The translations under genes were made by a program, and so were the position numbers. Positions 12,117-21,744 of a stretch of 64,000 nucleotides of DNA are shown piece by piece. Source of the DNA: Kuschelorhynchus macadamiae (Eukaryota > Arthropoda > Insecta > Coleoptera > Curculionidae). The stretch is taken from the NCBI GenBank assembly GCA_030620095.1, contig JAUTXW010000351.1, positions 106,001 through 170,000 of the forward strand. The letters run 5' to 3'. Numbering within the stretch: the stretch's first letter is position 1; every line of letters begins with the position of its first letter. The notes below the pieces were generated by a model, which was given only the letters and a program-made list of their open reading frames with translations, had not been told where the DNA came from and did not search any database.

Positions 12117-14241
12117 AGTCTATATTAGTAGTATTAGTGGCAGATCCCTCTGGACGGGGGCTAATAATAAATCTAAGACTTCTTTTTCGAATGACTTGGA
12201 CTTTCGCCTTGGAAGTTTTCGCATGCTTAATATGACTGGATCAGACGATATAAGCAGTCTCCAAGTTTTGTTGCCTTGAACACTTTCGGGAGAATCCTTC
12301 TCTATACTTCTTAATGTCTTTATTTAATGCCTCCTGGGCCTCGTCAGATAATTGTCCTATAGGCAATAAAAAAGATTCAATAATATCTGACGACTTAATT
12401 AAAATTTTGTGGACCGTATTAGGCATGTTGTATCAAGGATATTTTTGTACAAGTATCCTAGCTGTTGTTAAAGCATAATCTTTAAATTTTTGTATATTTA
12501 TACGGTATCCACTAGATATAGTTTGCAAAAATATTATTATTATCAGTGGTATGATAGCTCAATTGGTTAGGGCGATGCGCTAGACACGCAGAGGTGCGGG
12601 TTCGATTCCCGCTCGTACCATAACTTTTGCTACTGATCATATTTTTCTAAAAAAAATCACTATTTTCACAGTTTAACAAACTGATTAAAATACTTCTACT
12701 TAACATCTATGTTGTTGAAAGACTTGGAAGAAGCCCCACATATATAACACTTTTTCGTGGATGTCGTAGATGAAGCACCATTGCACATTTTGCCATCTAC
12801 CATTGTAAAAAGTAAGTTGTGTTCAATGTCCTTGTGCCTACACTAATGGAAGTAGGTGTAAGGTTTTCTATTTCATTCTGCATGGTATTTATTTCTTAAA
12901 GTGTTAAATCAGTGGTCTCATGTATAAATTGAATTCTGATTGGACGAAAAGCGGGGTGAGCCTGGACGTGGATTTTGCCAAACTATTTTGTTTGTAGATT
13001 TATTTGGATCGTCGCATGTTAATAGAAGTGGCACAAAGGATGTTAAAAATATACTGACATCCGAACGTTCTTCGCTGTCAAAATTTTGCTTGTATTGGCT
13101 ATACCTAAGTGTCAAACAAGCAAGTCGAGGTTCTGTTAATGTTTCCAATACATCTTTTTGCACCTCCACTATACGATGGGCAGTATGGTTTAGTAAGGCT
13201 TGTAATTTTACTTCAGTTTTTTGCCCCGTGATTGTAACTGCATCCCGATTTGGGTAACAGCGCCCCTTGGCCTCCTGAATCTTCTTATACGATGGAAAAC
13301 GTTTTTTATCTTCACTACTTATGATCTGATATTGGCGTCTATTTGCTTTAACAAATACTGACAATGCTTTATCACCAGATAGCTGATCAACTTTTTCAGC
13401 TCTCTCTTTATATGCCTTTCTATAGTTCTGGGCCCTTTTTGGGGTTGAAAATTGTACATCTTTTATAACAGCTGCAGCATCTATACTTCCTTCAGTGCGC
13501 AGACTCATTTGAGCAGCATACACAGGCTCTGAGGAACTCATTGTTGATCCAACATATTCGGTTTGTCTTCGTTTTGTTCGTTCGCTACTAGTCTGGAAAT
13601 TAACAGCAGGGCGACCACCTAAACTCGCTGTAGGTGATTGCACAAAAAAATGAAATTTTAAATTTGTTTCCAACCAAGTTTTGTTTTGGGCAAAATATCT
13701 TTCTTGTATTGGGCAGTCTTATATTTTAATTTAAAATCAGAAAGAAAATGTGAAAGCTTTTGTTTAATTACATTAGATAATACTTCAGGGCAATTAGTTA
13801 GATCTTTTACATATGAATACAAATATTCGCAATTAGCTTCAATTTTTGTTGAATTGCATGTCAGTATTACTTCAGAAAGCGTTCTCATACTTAAAACAAC
13901 ATTTTCATCCGGATCTACGTCCCTTGATCCTGAAATAAATAAAAATAATTAGCCCTAAACGATTTGAAAGCGATAAATTGGGGAAAATTCCAAGTGACAC
14001 AAAACAAAGTTGATTAAGTTATCTCAAAAAGGCAGACAAAAGCGGAAAATATTTTTTCTCCATTTACTATTTAAAGTATTCAGCTACACAACTTTCCAGA
14101 AAGTTAAGCCCGGAAGATTCCGGAATTTTACACTACTCCAGAAAATTATTTCTGTATAAAATACACATAATTAAAAAATATTATTATTTTATATAAATAG
14201 TATAGCTAAAGGTACTACTTACCACCAGGAGTACAATCCAT
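12117..14241 (-). pseudogene. Transib/RAG1-like transposase pseudogene (spliced, internally deleted)
   Basis: Exon 1 (14241-14223) encodes MDCTPG and ends in GTAAGT; the intron ends TTTCAG at 13930. Exon 2 reads 'SRDVDPDENVVLSMRTLSE...', shifts frame near 13670, then runs to 12918 ('GGRPAVNFQTSSERTKRR', 'IQEAKGRCYPNRDAV', 'SIFLTSFVPLLL', 'IVWQNPRPGSPRF'). About 12800-12700 gives 'MVDGKMCNGASS' and 'KKCYICGASSKSFNNID', a probable catalytic-Asp block followed by a CxxC zinc knuckle. After the gap, 12510-12241 reads 'INIQKFKDYALTTARIL', 'PNTVHKILIKSSDIIESFLL' and 'SDEAQEALNKDIKKYR'. This resembles the block that carries the catalytic Glu of RAG1 (cf. its ESGNKLFRRFR). 'SDPVILSMRKLPRRKSKSF' follows after another frameshift. 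Several stops; not functional. Confidence 0.72.
12548..12620 (+). tRNA. tRNA-like cloverleaf (predicted anticodon AGA), probably pseudogene or SINE head
   Basis: A 73-nt sequence folds as a tRNA. The acceptor GGTATGA pairs with TCGTACC with one G-U pair. The D arm is GCTC/GGGC around 'aattggtta', the T arm GCGGG/CCCGC around TTCGATT, and a TTTT run follows at 12624. The anticodon stem has one A-G mismatch, position 37 is C, and the predicted AGA (Ser) anticodon lacks the long variable arm of tRNA-Ser. These features argue against a working tRNA-Ser. It lies in the internal gap of the Transib-like element, on the opposite strand to the transposase. Confidence 0.55.
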
Positions 14242-14497
14242 TTTACTTTGAGCACTATAATGTCTACAATATGTACACAAAAACAGCCAATATTTTTTCG
14301 CAAAAACACTTACGCGAGCAACATTTAACATTCAACTAATGTCACCGTATTCAACGAAGAGGGCCATCTACGGAATTTCTAATTTTAAAAAGCCCAATGA
14401 TCTATTAAAGCCCCTAGACGCGTAAAAGTGTGAAATGGCAATCTTCCCGAATTGGGGTTCTGGCCAGCTTTTTGAAATTTTGCCCGTCTGTGCACCG

Positions 14498-14918
14498 TGT
14501 ATAAATTTACAATACAAAAATAGTGTCGAAAAGTATCGGTCACCAGACGATCATTAATAAAAATCATATAAATCGGTACAGTACAACTCTCTCACGAACT
14601 TGGTAAAAAATTTGACAATTTATAGAAATATGTTCGCAATATCGTAAATGTTCAATAATTATATCGGAATTTCCCAAGAGTAATTTTAGACTAGGAGTCA
14701 GATTTATAACAAACTGAATATTAATTGGCAATTACTATTTAAATTTAAATAATTACAGCGGAAACTTGAAAAAATAATTATCTAGTATTATAGTATTATT
14801 AAGTGCAGTTAATTGCATCATTGCAGATGTAAATAAAAAATTAAATACTATTTACATGCTCTTCATCAGTACCGTGATAAATTTCAGAAAGGCGAATAAA
14901 ACAATCTGTAAAATAATA
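14498..14918. other. Flank between two transposons; continuation of tandem repeat then AT-rich sequence
   Basis: The first bases ('tgtataaatttac') continue the 260-bp repeat cut by the Transib-like element. The rest shows no coding frame or recognisable ends. Confidence 0.45.
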
Positions 14919-15524
14919 TACAATGTGTCCCAAATTTGGCTTACATGCATTGCTATCTCGTAAACCGCTATAGCTACTGGGTGGGTTAAATTAGGAAAGT
15001 TTTAGAGAATTTTATTACAAATTTGATGACGTTTTGAAGTTTAGGATATCTTTTGTGGTTTTCAAGATAATTAGGAAAAATCAAAATGGTGCATTTTCAA
15101 CTTTTGCCCGTAGCTTCTAAACGACTCGTATTATCGTTTTATGGTTTATACATTATTAGGGCACTTTTATTAGAGGAACATTATGCAGGTAAAACGAAGT
15201 TTCTAGCTTCAATTGTTTTGGGATATTGGCGTCAACTTTTTATTTTCTTACCGACGCCATATTGGATTATTGTATTTTTGGAAAGATCTTTTTAAGAGCT
15301 TTCCAATGATGTATAACAAGGTAAGATTATTATTTTTCTTGAGCTCTAAAAACCAAAATAATTGTTTTTTTTTAAGTAGGCTTTGATTACGCATGGCGGC
15401 CATAATGAAACAAAAGAATGCCGCATGTCAACAATCATTTTGTGTTCCTGAATAGTACTTGTTATCATTTTCTCATTGTGCCGAGTTTTTACAAAGTTTA
15501 TTTGAGTTTCTTATACTACTTAAA

Positions 15525-15696
15525 ATGGAGGGTAATTATTCCAACGAAGAGAATTTGGATATGATAGAACTTTATTTTAAAGCAAATAGAAATACACAAG
15601 CAGCTGCGCGTTCAAACGAAGAACAATTTCCAGACCGAAATCAACCAAGCCAAAGGCATTTCAGATTTCTAATTGTAAACTTGTTAGCTTATGGGT
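15525..15696 (+). pseudogene. Truncated duplicate of the transposase N-terminus in the left TIR
   Basis: It encodes 'MEGNYSNEENLDMIELYFKA' and continues to 'RHFRFLIVNLLAYG', the same as the true N-terminus on the other arm, then stops at a TAA shortly after 15696 where homology ends. If expressed it would give a short helix-turn-helix fragment that might bind the element ends. Confidence 0.8.
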
Positions 15697-15840
15697 AAAA
15701 ATATTAATTCAACCATCGATGTTTCAGATTTTCGACTAAGATATTAAACTAACAGTGAATACCTAGTGATTAAAATGTAACTATCACACTATTGAAAATA
15801 CCTAAACTAAATTTAAATTAACACATAAAAAAAATATAAG

Positions 15841-16965
15841 TTACACCACATGCCTCCCTCCATTTTCCACACATTTTTGACATTTCTCCAATACCTTCCG
15901 TGTAACCCTTCTTAAGGTGTTCCTGTTAATATTAGCAAAAACATCTCGGACTCTGTCTTCTAGCTCTCTGAGACTTTCTGGCGGAGAAAATTCGTAGACC
16001 TCATTTTTTGCGTATCCCCATAAATAAAAATCGGGAGGAGTAATATCCGGTGACCTTGCCGGCCAAGCAACAGGGCCATTATTAGCGATAATATTTTCCC
16101 CGAAAGTATTTCTGAGGACCGCCATCACCTCTCTGGTACCGTGAGCCAGACAGCCATCTTGTTGGAACCAAATATTTTGCAGGTCGTTTGGGGGAACAGA
16201 ATTTATAACTTCTGGAATAATTTGTTCCCGTAATAGTTGCAAATATCTGTTATCTGATACCCGATAAATTTTCTTGGAAAATGAACGGCCCAATCAAACG
16301 GTTATCTAAAATACAAATTGTTATGAGTGATTTAAAGCAGAAGTGCATTGTTTGGAATTACCTATAATGCCACACCACACATTGAACCCAAATTTTGTTT
16401 GTAAACGTCTTTCTTCTAAATTATGAGGATTCTCGGTGCCCCAGTAATGAGTATTATGTTTATTGAAAATTCCACAGTTTGTAAATCGTGTTTCATCTGT
16501 CCAAAGTACTTTAGAATGAAAGTTGGGTATTTGCTGGCATTTGTTGATGAACCATTCACTAAACGTGATTCTTCTAGCAAAATCATTTACCTGAAGACCC
16601 TGTACAATAGTAGGTTTATAGGGATGAAAGTGAAGTTTTTTCAAGACTCGTTGGACGGTTGATTTGGGAATTGCCGTTTGTTCTTCAATCTTTCTTACTG
16701 AGGTTGTTGGGTTGTCCCTGACACTTTCTATTATAGCTGCGTTTCTTGCTTCATTATCTATTGAATAGGTCTTTGGTTTCGGTTTCAAAAAAGACCCGTA
16801 GGCTAACAGGTTAACAATTAGAAATCTGAAATGCCTTTGGCTTGGTTGATGTCGGTCTGGAAATTGTTCTTCGTATGAACGCGCAGCTGCTTGTGTATTT
16901 CTATTTGCTTTAAAATAAAGTTCTATCATATCCAAATTCTCTTCGTTGGAATAATTACCCTCCAT
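15841..16965 (-). pseudogene. Mariner DD41D transposase, nearly intact (one intron, one frameshift)
   Basis: Start at 16965 ('MEGNYSNEENLDMIEL'); an upstream in-frame ATG at 17031 exists but starts outside the family norm. The paired helix-turn-helix DNA-binding part is followed by 'VLWTDETRF' (first D). A 56-bp intron (16361-16306, GTAATT...TTTTAG) follows 'VWCGII'. Exon 2 reads 'DNRLIGPFIFQENLSG', shifts one base near 16262, then 'WFQQDGCLAH' (second D) and 'RSPDITPPDFYLWGY' (third D, 41 residues after the second), ending at 15841. Length about 350 residues is normal for the family. Only the one frameshift was found, so it is a young copy. Confidence 0.88.
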
Positions 16966-17574
16966 TTTAAGTAGTATAAGAAACTCAAATAAACTTTGTA
17001 AAAACTCGGCACAATGAGAAAATGATAACAAGTACTATTCAGGAACACAAAATGATTGTTGACATGCGGCATTCTTTTGTTTCATTATGGCCGCCATGCG
17101 TAATCAAAGCCTACTTAAAAAAAAACAATTATTTTGGTTTTTAGAGCTCAAGAAAAATAATAATCTTACCTTGTTATACATCATTGGAAAGCTCTTAAAA
17201 AGATCTTTCCAAAAATACAATAATCCAATATGGCGTCGGTAAGAAAATAAAAAGTTGATGCCAATATCTCAAAAACAATTGAAGCTAGAAACTTCGTTTT
17301 ACCTGCATAATGTTCCTCTAATAAAAGTGCCCTAATAATGTATAAACCATAAAACCATAATACGAGTCGTTTAGAAGCTACGGGCAAAAGTTGAAAATGC
17401 ACCATTTTGATTTTTCCCAATTATCTTGAAAACCACAAAAGATATCCTAAACTTCAAAACGTCATCAAATTTGTAATAAAATTCTCTAAAACTTTCCTAA
17501 TTTAACCCACCCTGTAGCTATAGCGGTTTACGAGATAGCAATGCATGTAAGCCAAATTTGGGACACATTGCATA

Positions 17575-18555
17575 AAAGCAATTTAGGTCCAACATTTTTA
17601 TATAAAACTAATCTACATACCTTCTTGTGTTTCTTCCATTTCATAAACTATTCTAATCTTAAATCAAAAATTGAGAATAAAATGCTAAAAACACAAAAAC
17701 AAAATTTTAAAATTTGCAAGACGCGGAGTGATTGCCAAAACCTCCGGAATTAATGACAGCTCATTCAAAAACAAATTAATGAGTGATAAAGATAATATAA
17801 TAATATACTATAATACGGAAGGCAATAACCAGCCTATTGGAGTTTACTTCTGGACTATTTAAAGAAGTCAATTAAATATTTGGTGATTTGGCCAACAAAT
17901 TATATACATAACTTCATCCATCGTTGGACTAGTTCCATAGAGGGATCATGTATTATCTTTGTTATGACGTTGGTGTAACGTGGAATAAAAACATATTAAT
18001 TCTATTGCTCTCAAGGCAAGTCAGAACTAGTCAGGAGTCAACAGTGTGGTGTGGGTCGTCGTGTCATTTCAGAAAACCGTGTTTTCAAGCTTTCGGAGGG
18101 CACACTTCGGATTCTATTATAGATAGGGCGCTCAATTTGACATGTATCTTTAGAGACGGGGATCTACGAGATTTATTTGAATTTTTTTCTGTACCATTTT
18201 CGGTACCGGAGATATGGTAACGCAAAATTGACCAAAAAAGTCAAATTCGATGTAACACGATAGCGGCTGCAAATTTTTATTTATTTTTTGACGAAACTTC
18301 CTAGTACAATGGTCTTTCGAGTCCTACAAAACCCTATTGTTTTCGGTTGCGTTTCGAACCAGTTTGACGATATTACGAATTTTTTTTGTTCCAAAAAAGG
18401 GTATTTATCTTATATCTCAAGGTGTTGTTAGGTAAATAACTATATCAAAAAAAGTAGGCGTCTGGTCGGAAAACTGATTACGGCGCCTGAAAGTGCTCAT
18501 AAAGCTACACAAAATGGACGATTTAGTAGGTCCTGGTTTTTAGATGTTGGAATAT
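17575..18555. other. Unrecognised, possibly repeat-derived stretch
   Basis: The words 'ttttcggtaccggagatatgg' and 'tttgacgaaacttcctag' look like transposon terminal sequence. No transposase frame and no matching inverted partner was found in the window. 'TACAGGGGGAGAAATTACG' at about 18558 could be the 3' end of the following mariner. Confidence 0.35.
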
Positions 18556-18779
18556 ATACAGGGGGAGAAATTACGAGGTGAAATACAAGCACAAATTTTT
18601 CAAAAATAGCTACATTTTTCACATTATCCTGTATTACATAGAAACTAATTTGGACGTTAGTTTTGTAATATATAGGCACGTAGCGTATTTTTTTACGAAA
18701 CAAGATACTTTTGGGTAGATTGTAACCAAATTTCTAGTTTCTAAGTTTGATGGTGAAATTTCCAATTTTAACCTCACTT

Positions 18780-19473
18780 TACCGCTTACGTTAGGAAACA
18801 CTATTACTAATGCTAGTATTAAATAGAATGAGAGGAAATCTAAGTAATGCTCAGCAGTAAGATTTTCTTCAAAGAAATATAGTCATAAAATTCGTTTATT
18901 TGTTATGACAGTCCACACATCGACTTTTTGTGGATGTTGTGTATGTCCCTTACGCATCCACTGTAGATTTTGATCAGACCAGCATATATTGATCTATTGA
19001 TCATTCCGTTTAAGTAAAATGTATAAAATGTCATCGCAGAAGATAATATTTTGAAAAAATATGTTATTTTCATCATTTCTTCACAGAATTGTAATCTCCT
19101 ACCGTAGACATCTTTAAGAAGTTCATGTACAAAACACGTTATACGAGTGATTTTTCTGGCTCTTTAATAATCGCTGTACAGAAGCTCTACTGATACCATT
19201 ATTTTGAAGAATATGGACTTTCTTGTACTAACAGCAGTATATCAAGTTTTTTGTCTTCAGTTAAACCGAATGGTCGGCCCGTTTTAGGTAACTACGTAAC
19301 TGTCACATGCTCTTTAAATTTGTAAAATATCCCCAACTCTCACTTGACCGCGTAATTGTATTCTCGGGATACTTTTTATTGAACAACACCTGAATTTTAT
19401 CCTGGCTCCATACTTTGTCTCCACAATCCAATAATATCAACATTTCAGTGTTCTGAATTTCTGAGAGCACCAT
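18780..19473 (-). pseudogene. Decayed mariner transposase fragment, copy 4
   Basis: Minus strand from ATG at 19473: 'MVLSEIQNTEMLILLDCGDK', then 'KTGRPFGLTEDKKLDILLLV', 'NGISRASVQRLLKSQK' (helix-turn-helix part), and nearer 18800 sequence very similar to 38860-39110 in the mariner copy at 38.5 kb ('RHN..WS..', 'NLTAERYLDFL'-type words). Multiple stops; the C-terminal third is missing. Confidence 0.75.
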
Positions 19474-20048
19474 AATTCAATAATATTAAAGTTCCAAAAT
19501 ACAAACACTTGCTTACAATTCAACAAACTGAAATTATATTTTTGTGTATATAGGTATTTGCCAAATAAACAACCAAATGTGGGAAAAATTTGTTATAGAA
19601 TTTGAAGAATTTGGGTACCTTTTTACTTGCTTTTTCCAATGTAAAAATTTGTGATATTAGGAAGTTGCTTGTTAACGTATGTGGCAATAATAAATACCAC
19701 TATTATTTACTCAATCTTCCTAAGATAATTCGATAAAATTTTCCCAAGCCACTGGCTAGTTTGATAGTTAATTTAATTTAAAAACTTATGTGGACTCATT
19801 TTACGGTAACGAAATGAACAGACTAACAGTTGATAAGAACAAGAGCTCAGGTCTGGATGGTTTGCCTCCTATATTTATAAAAGTTTGTGCATTGTCGTTG
19901 ACCATACCTCTATGCATTCTTTTTCAAAGATCTTTTAATACAGCTCAAATTCCAACATATTGGAAGGAGTCTACTCTTTACCTAATTTTTAAATCTGGTT
20001 CAAGGACAGATATCGAGAGCTACAGAGGCATTTCCGTACTGTCTGTAT

Positions 20049-20228
20049 CAGGCGCGTATATAAGGGGGGGATGTTATGGGAGTAATTCTCCCCCCCCCCC
20101 CCACCATATGACAAATTTATTTAAATTTTGCTCATAAGCCTGTGTGCTATACCTTTCTTTTTTGGACGTTAGTTTTGTAAAAAGTTATATATTACCCCTA
20201 CTATAACTGCAAGCTGTATATGCGTCTG
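20049..20228. mobile_element. 180-bp hAT-type MITE inserted in LINE copy B, 8-bp duplication GTCTGTAT
   Basis: The 8-bp word GTCTGTAT occurs at 20041-20048 and 20229-20236. Between them the ends are CAGGCGCGTATA and the complement of CAGACGCATATA (10 of 12 matching). The element has no coding capacity and contains G7 and C14 runs near the left end. Removing it with one duplication copy rejoins the LINE reading frame exactly ('ISVLS' to 'VFPKIFEP'), confirming the boundaries. Eight-base duplications and CAG-starting ends are typical of hAT elements. Confidence 0.93.
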
Positions 20229-20790
20229 GTCTGTATTTCCTAAAATATTTGAACCTGTATTGAGGGATGAAATTTTTGAGTCATATAAACATCATTTGAC
20301 TTCAGAACAGCACGGGTTTTTTAAAAGACGATCAACGGCTACAAATTTAACTGTATATCAGAACCTCCTTGTCCAGAATATCGAGGAAGGATGACAAATT
20401 GATGCGGTATACATTGACATATCTAATGCTTTTGATAGTATGTGTCATAACATCTAGAGAAATTAAGAATTTATGGAATGGGTGGCATATATTTGAATTT
20501 AATCAGGCCTATTTAACCAATCGGAAGCAGTATATTAAGATACATGGTTTAATATCGAGACAAATCAATGTTAAATCTGGAGTACTACAAGGTTCTCACT
20601 GAAGATCAATATTGTTGTTGCTTCTTGTCAACGATATCGTCAGAAATTTTAAAAAATGTAAATGGCTTTTGTATGCAGATGACCTCAGGTTATTTTGCGT
20701 TGTTAACTCAGAGGAAGACTGTGACATGGTTCGATATGAATTAAATGAGCTGGTCAGTTGACGCAAAAATAACCACCTCAATTTCAATAC

Positions 20791-21603
20791 AGGTAAATGA
20801 AGAGTAATAAGCTTTTACCGTCGGAAGACACCTTTAATGTACAATTATGTTTTAGAAGGGCAATTTATACAGCGAGTTGAAAAGATTAATGACCTTTGAC
20901 CGAGAAGAGACATGTTAGAAGTATTTTGGATACAACAGTATAATTTTGTCCCCATCTTAATTGTGTCATGAAAATCGACTCGAAGTAGTGCAAAATAGGT
21001 TTGCCAAAGTTTTATTATTCGAACACAGATTTTATTACAAAGACATAGCATATACCTCTAAGATTCAGTTGGATGGAAAGGACAGCCTAAAAAACCGTCG
21101 AGAGAATGCCATGGTTTTCTTTCACCACAAAGTTGTCAGTGGTAATATTGATTGTGCAGAGTTGCTTTCTAACATTAATTTCCGAATCGCCCAGAATAAA
21201 GGTAAATGAAGAGTAATAAGCTTTTACCGTCGGAAGACACCTTTAATGTACAATTATGTTTTAGAAGGGCAATTTATACAGCGAGTTGAAAAGATTAATG
21301 ACCTTTGACCGAGAGAGACATGTTAGAAGTATTTTGGATACAACAGTATAATTTTGTCCCCATCTTAATTGTGTCATGAAAATCGACTCGAAGTAGTGCA
21401 AAATAGGTTTGCCAAAGTTTTATTATTCGAACACAGATTTTATTAGAAAGACATAGCATATACCTCTAAGATTCAGTTGGATGGAAAGGACAGCCTAAAA
21501 AACCGTCGAGAGAATGCCATGGTTTTCTTTCACCACAAAGTTGTCAGTGGTAATATTGATTGTGCAGAGTTGCTTTCTAACATTAATTTCCGAATCGCCC
21601 AGA
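20791..21603 (+). repeat. Tandem duplication (405 and 404 bp) in LINE copy B
   Basis: 20791-21195 and 21200-21603 are nearly identical, differing at about one substitution ('attac' versus 'attag') and one deleted base ('gagaagaga' versus 'gagagaga'), with 4 bp between. Near-identity shows the duplication is recent compared with the LINE's own decay. Confidence 0.95.
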
Positions 21604-21744
21604 GACAAACAATAAGAAGCACTTATGCCAGGAAGTACCCCACAGAACTCACTATAGGTTGCATGGTATTTTCTATCGTCCACGGGTTCGTCGCCTTTTC
21701 TAAGATTAATTTATTAAATACGTTTATATGTATGTATTGATTGT

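Larger units (their letters stand above)
11726..14492 (-). mobile_element. Transib/RAG1-like DNA transposon, 2767 bp, with 5-bp CACCG target duplication
   Basis: Both ends begin CACAGACGGGCAAAATT on the inward strand (11726 on; complement of the sequence up to 14492). The inverted repeats extend about 36 bp ('CTGGCCA-AAC' at their inner part). The 5-bp GC-rich word CACCG lies directly outside both ends (11721-11725, 14493-14497). A 5-bp GC-rich duplication and CAC-starting ends are hallmarks of Transib transposons, whose ends are cognate with RAG recombination signals. A decayed spliced transposase with RAG1/Transib-like blocks runs on the minus strand. An internal deletion removed the middle of the gene. 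Confidence 0.8.
14921..17570 (-). mobile_element. DD41D mariner with 776-bp terminal inverted repeats that include transposase codons
   Basis: The ends read 'caatgtgtcccaaatttgg' at 14921 and its complement ending at 17570. The left flank is TA, the right flank CA, so one copy of the TA duplication has mutated. The inverted repeats run 14921-15696 and 16794-17570. Each arm contains the same promoter-proximal sequence and the first roughly 57 codons of the transposase. The arms differ at scattered positions (for example 'YEEQFPDRHQ' versus 'NEEQFPDRNQ'), so they are diverged but clearly homologous. A nearly complete transposase runs on the minus strand. Confidence 0.92.
19770..21735 (+). pseudogene. 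Decayed LINE ORF2, copy B (split by a hAT MITE, partly duplicated)
   Basis: RT entry motif 'KNKSSGLDGLPPIFIKVC' and 'YRGISVLS' (19790-20047) continue, after the MITE at 20049-20228, with 'FPKIFEPVLRDEIF' and 'EQHGFFKRRSTATNLTVYQN'. Then come 'VLQGSH', 'LLLLLVNDIV' and 'WLLYADDLRLFCV' (catalytic YADD, about 20675), and the C-terminal 'LEVVQNRFAKVLLF' and 'ENAMVFFHHKVVSGNIDCAE' block. A 405-bp part of the C-terminus is tandemly repeated. Stops and shifts show it is dead, but the family resembles copy A. Confidence 0.85.

Noticed and set aside
12548..12620. A functional tRNA-Ser(AGA)
   Set aside because: It lacks the long variable arm of tRNA-Ser, has a mismatch in the anticodon stem and C at position 37, so it is listed only as tRNA-like.
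12940..13257. 105-codon plus-strand frame
   Set aside because: It is the antisense of the Transib-like transposase; the minus strand carries the family motifs.
13686..13952. 88-codon plus-strand frame
   Set aside because: Antisense shadow of the transposase N-terminal exon.
15086..15295. 69-codon frame, mirrored at 17181-17420
   Set aside because: It lies in both mariner inverted repeats upstream of the transposase start; no known domain, and it is broken differently in the two arms.
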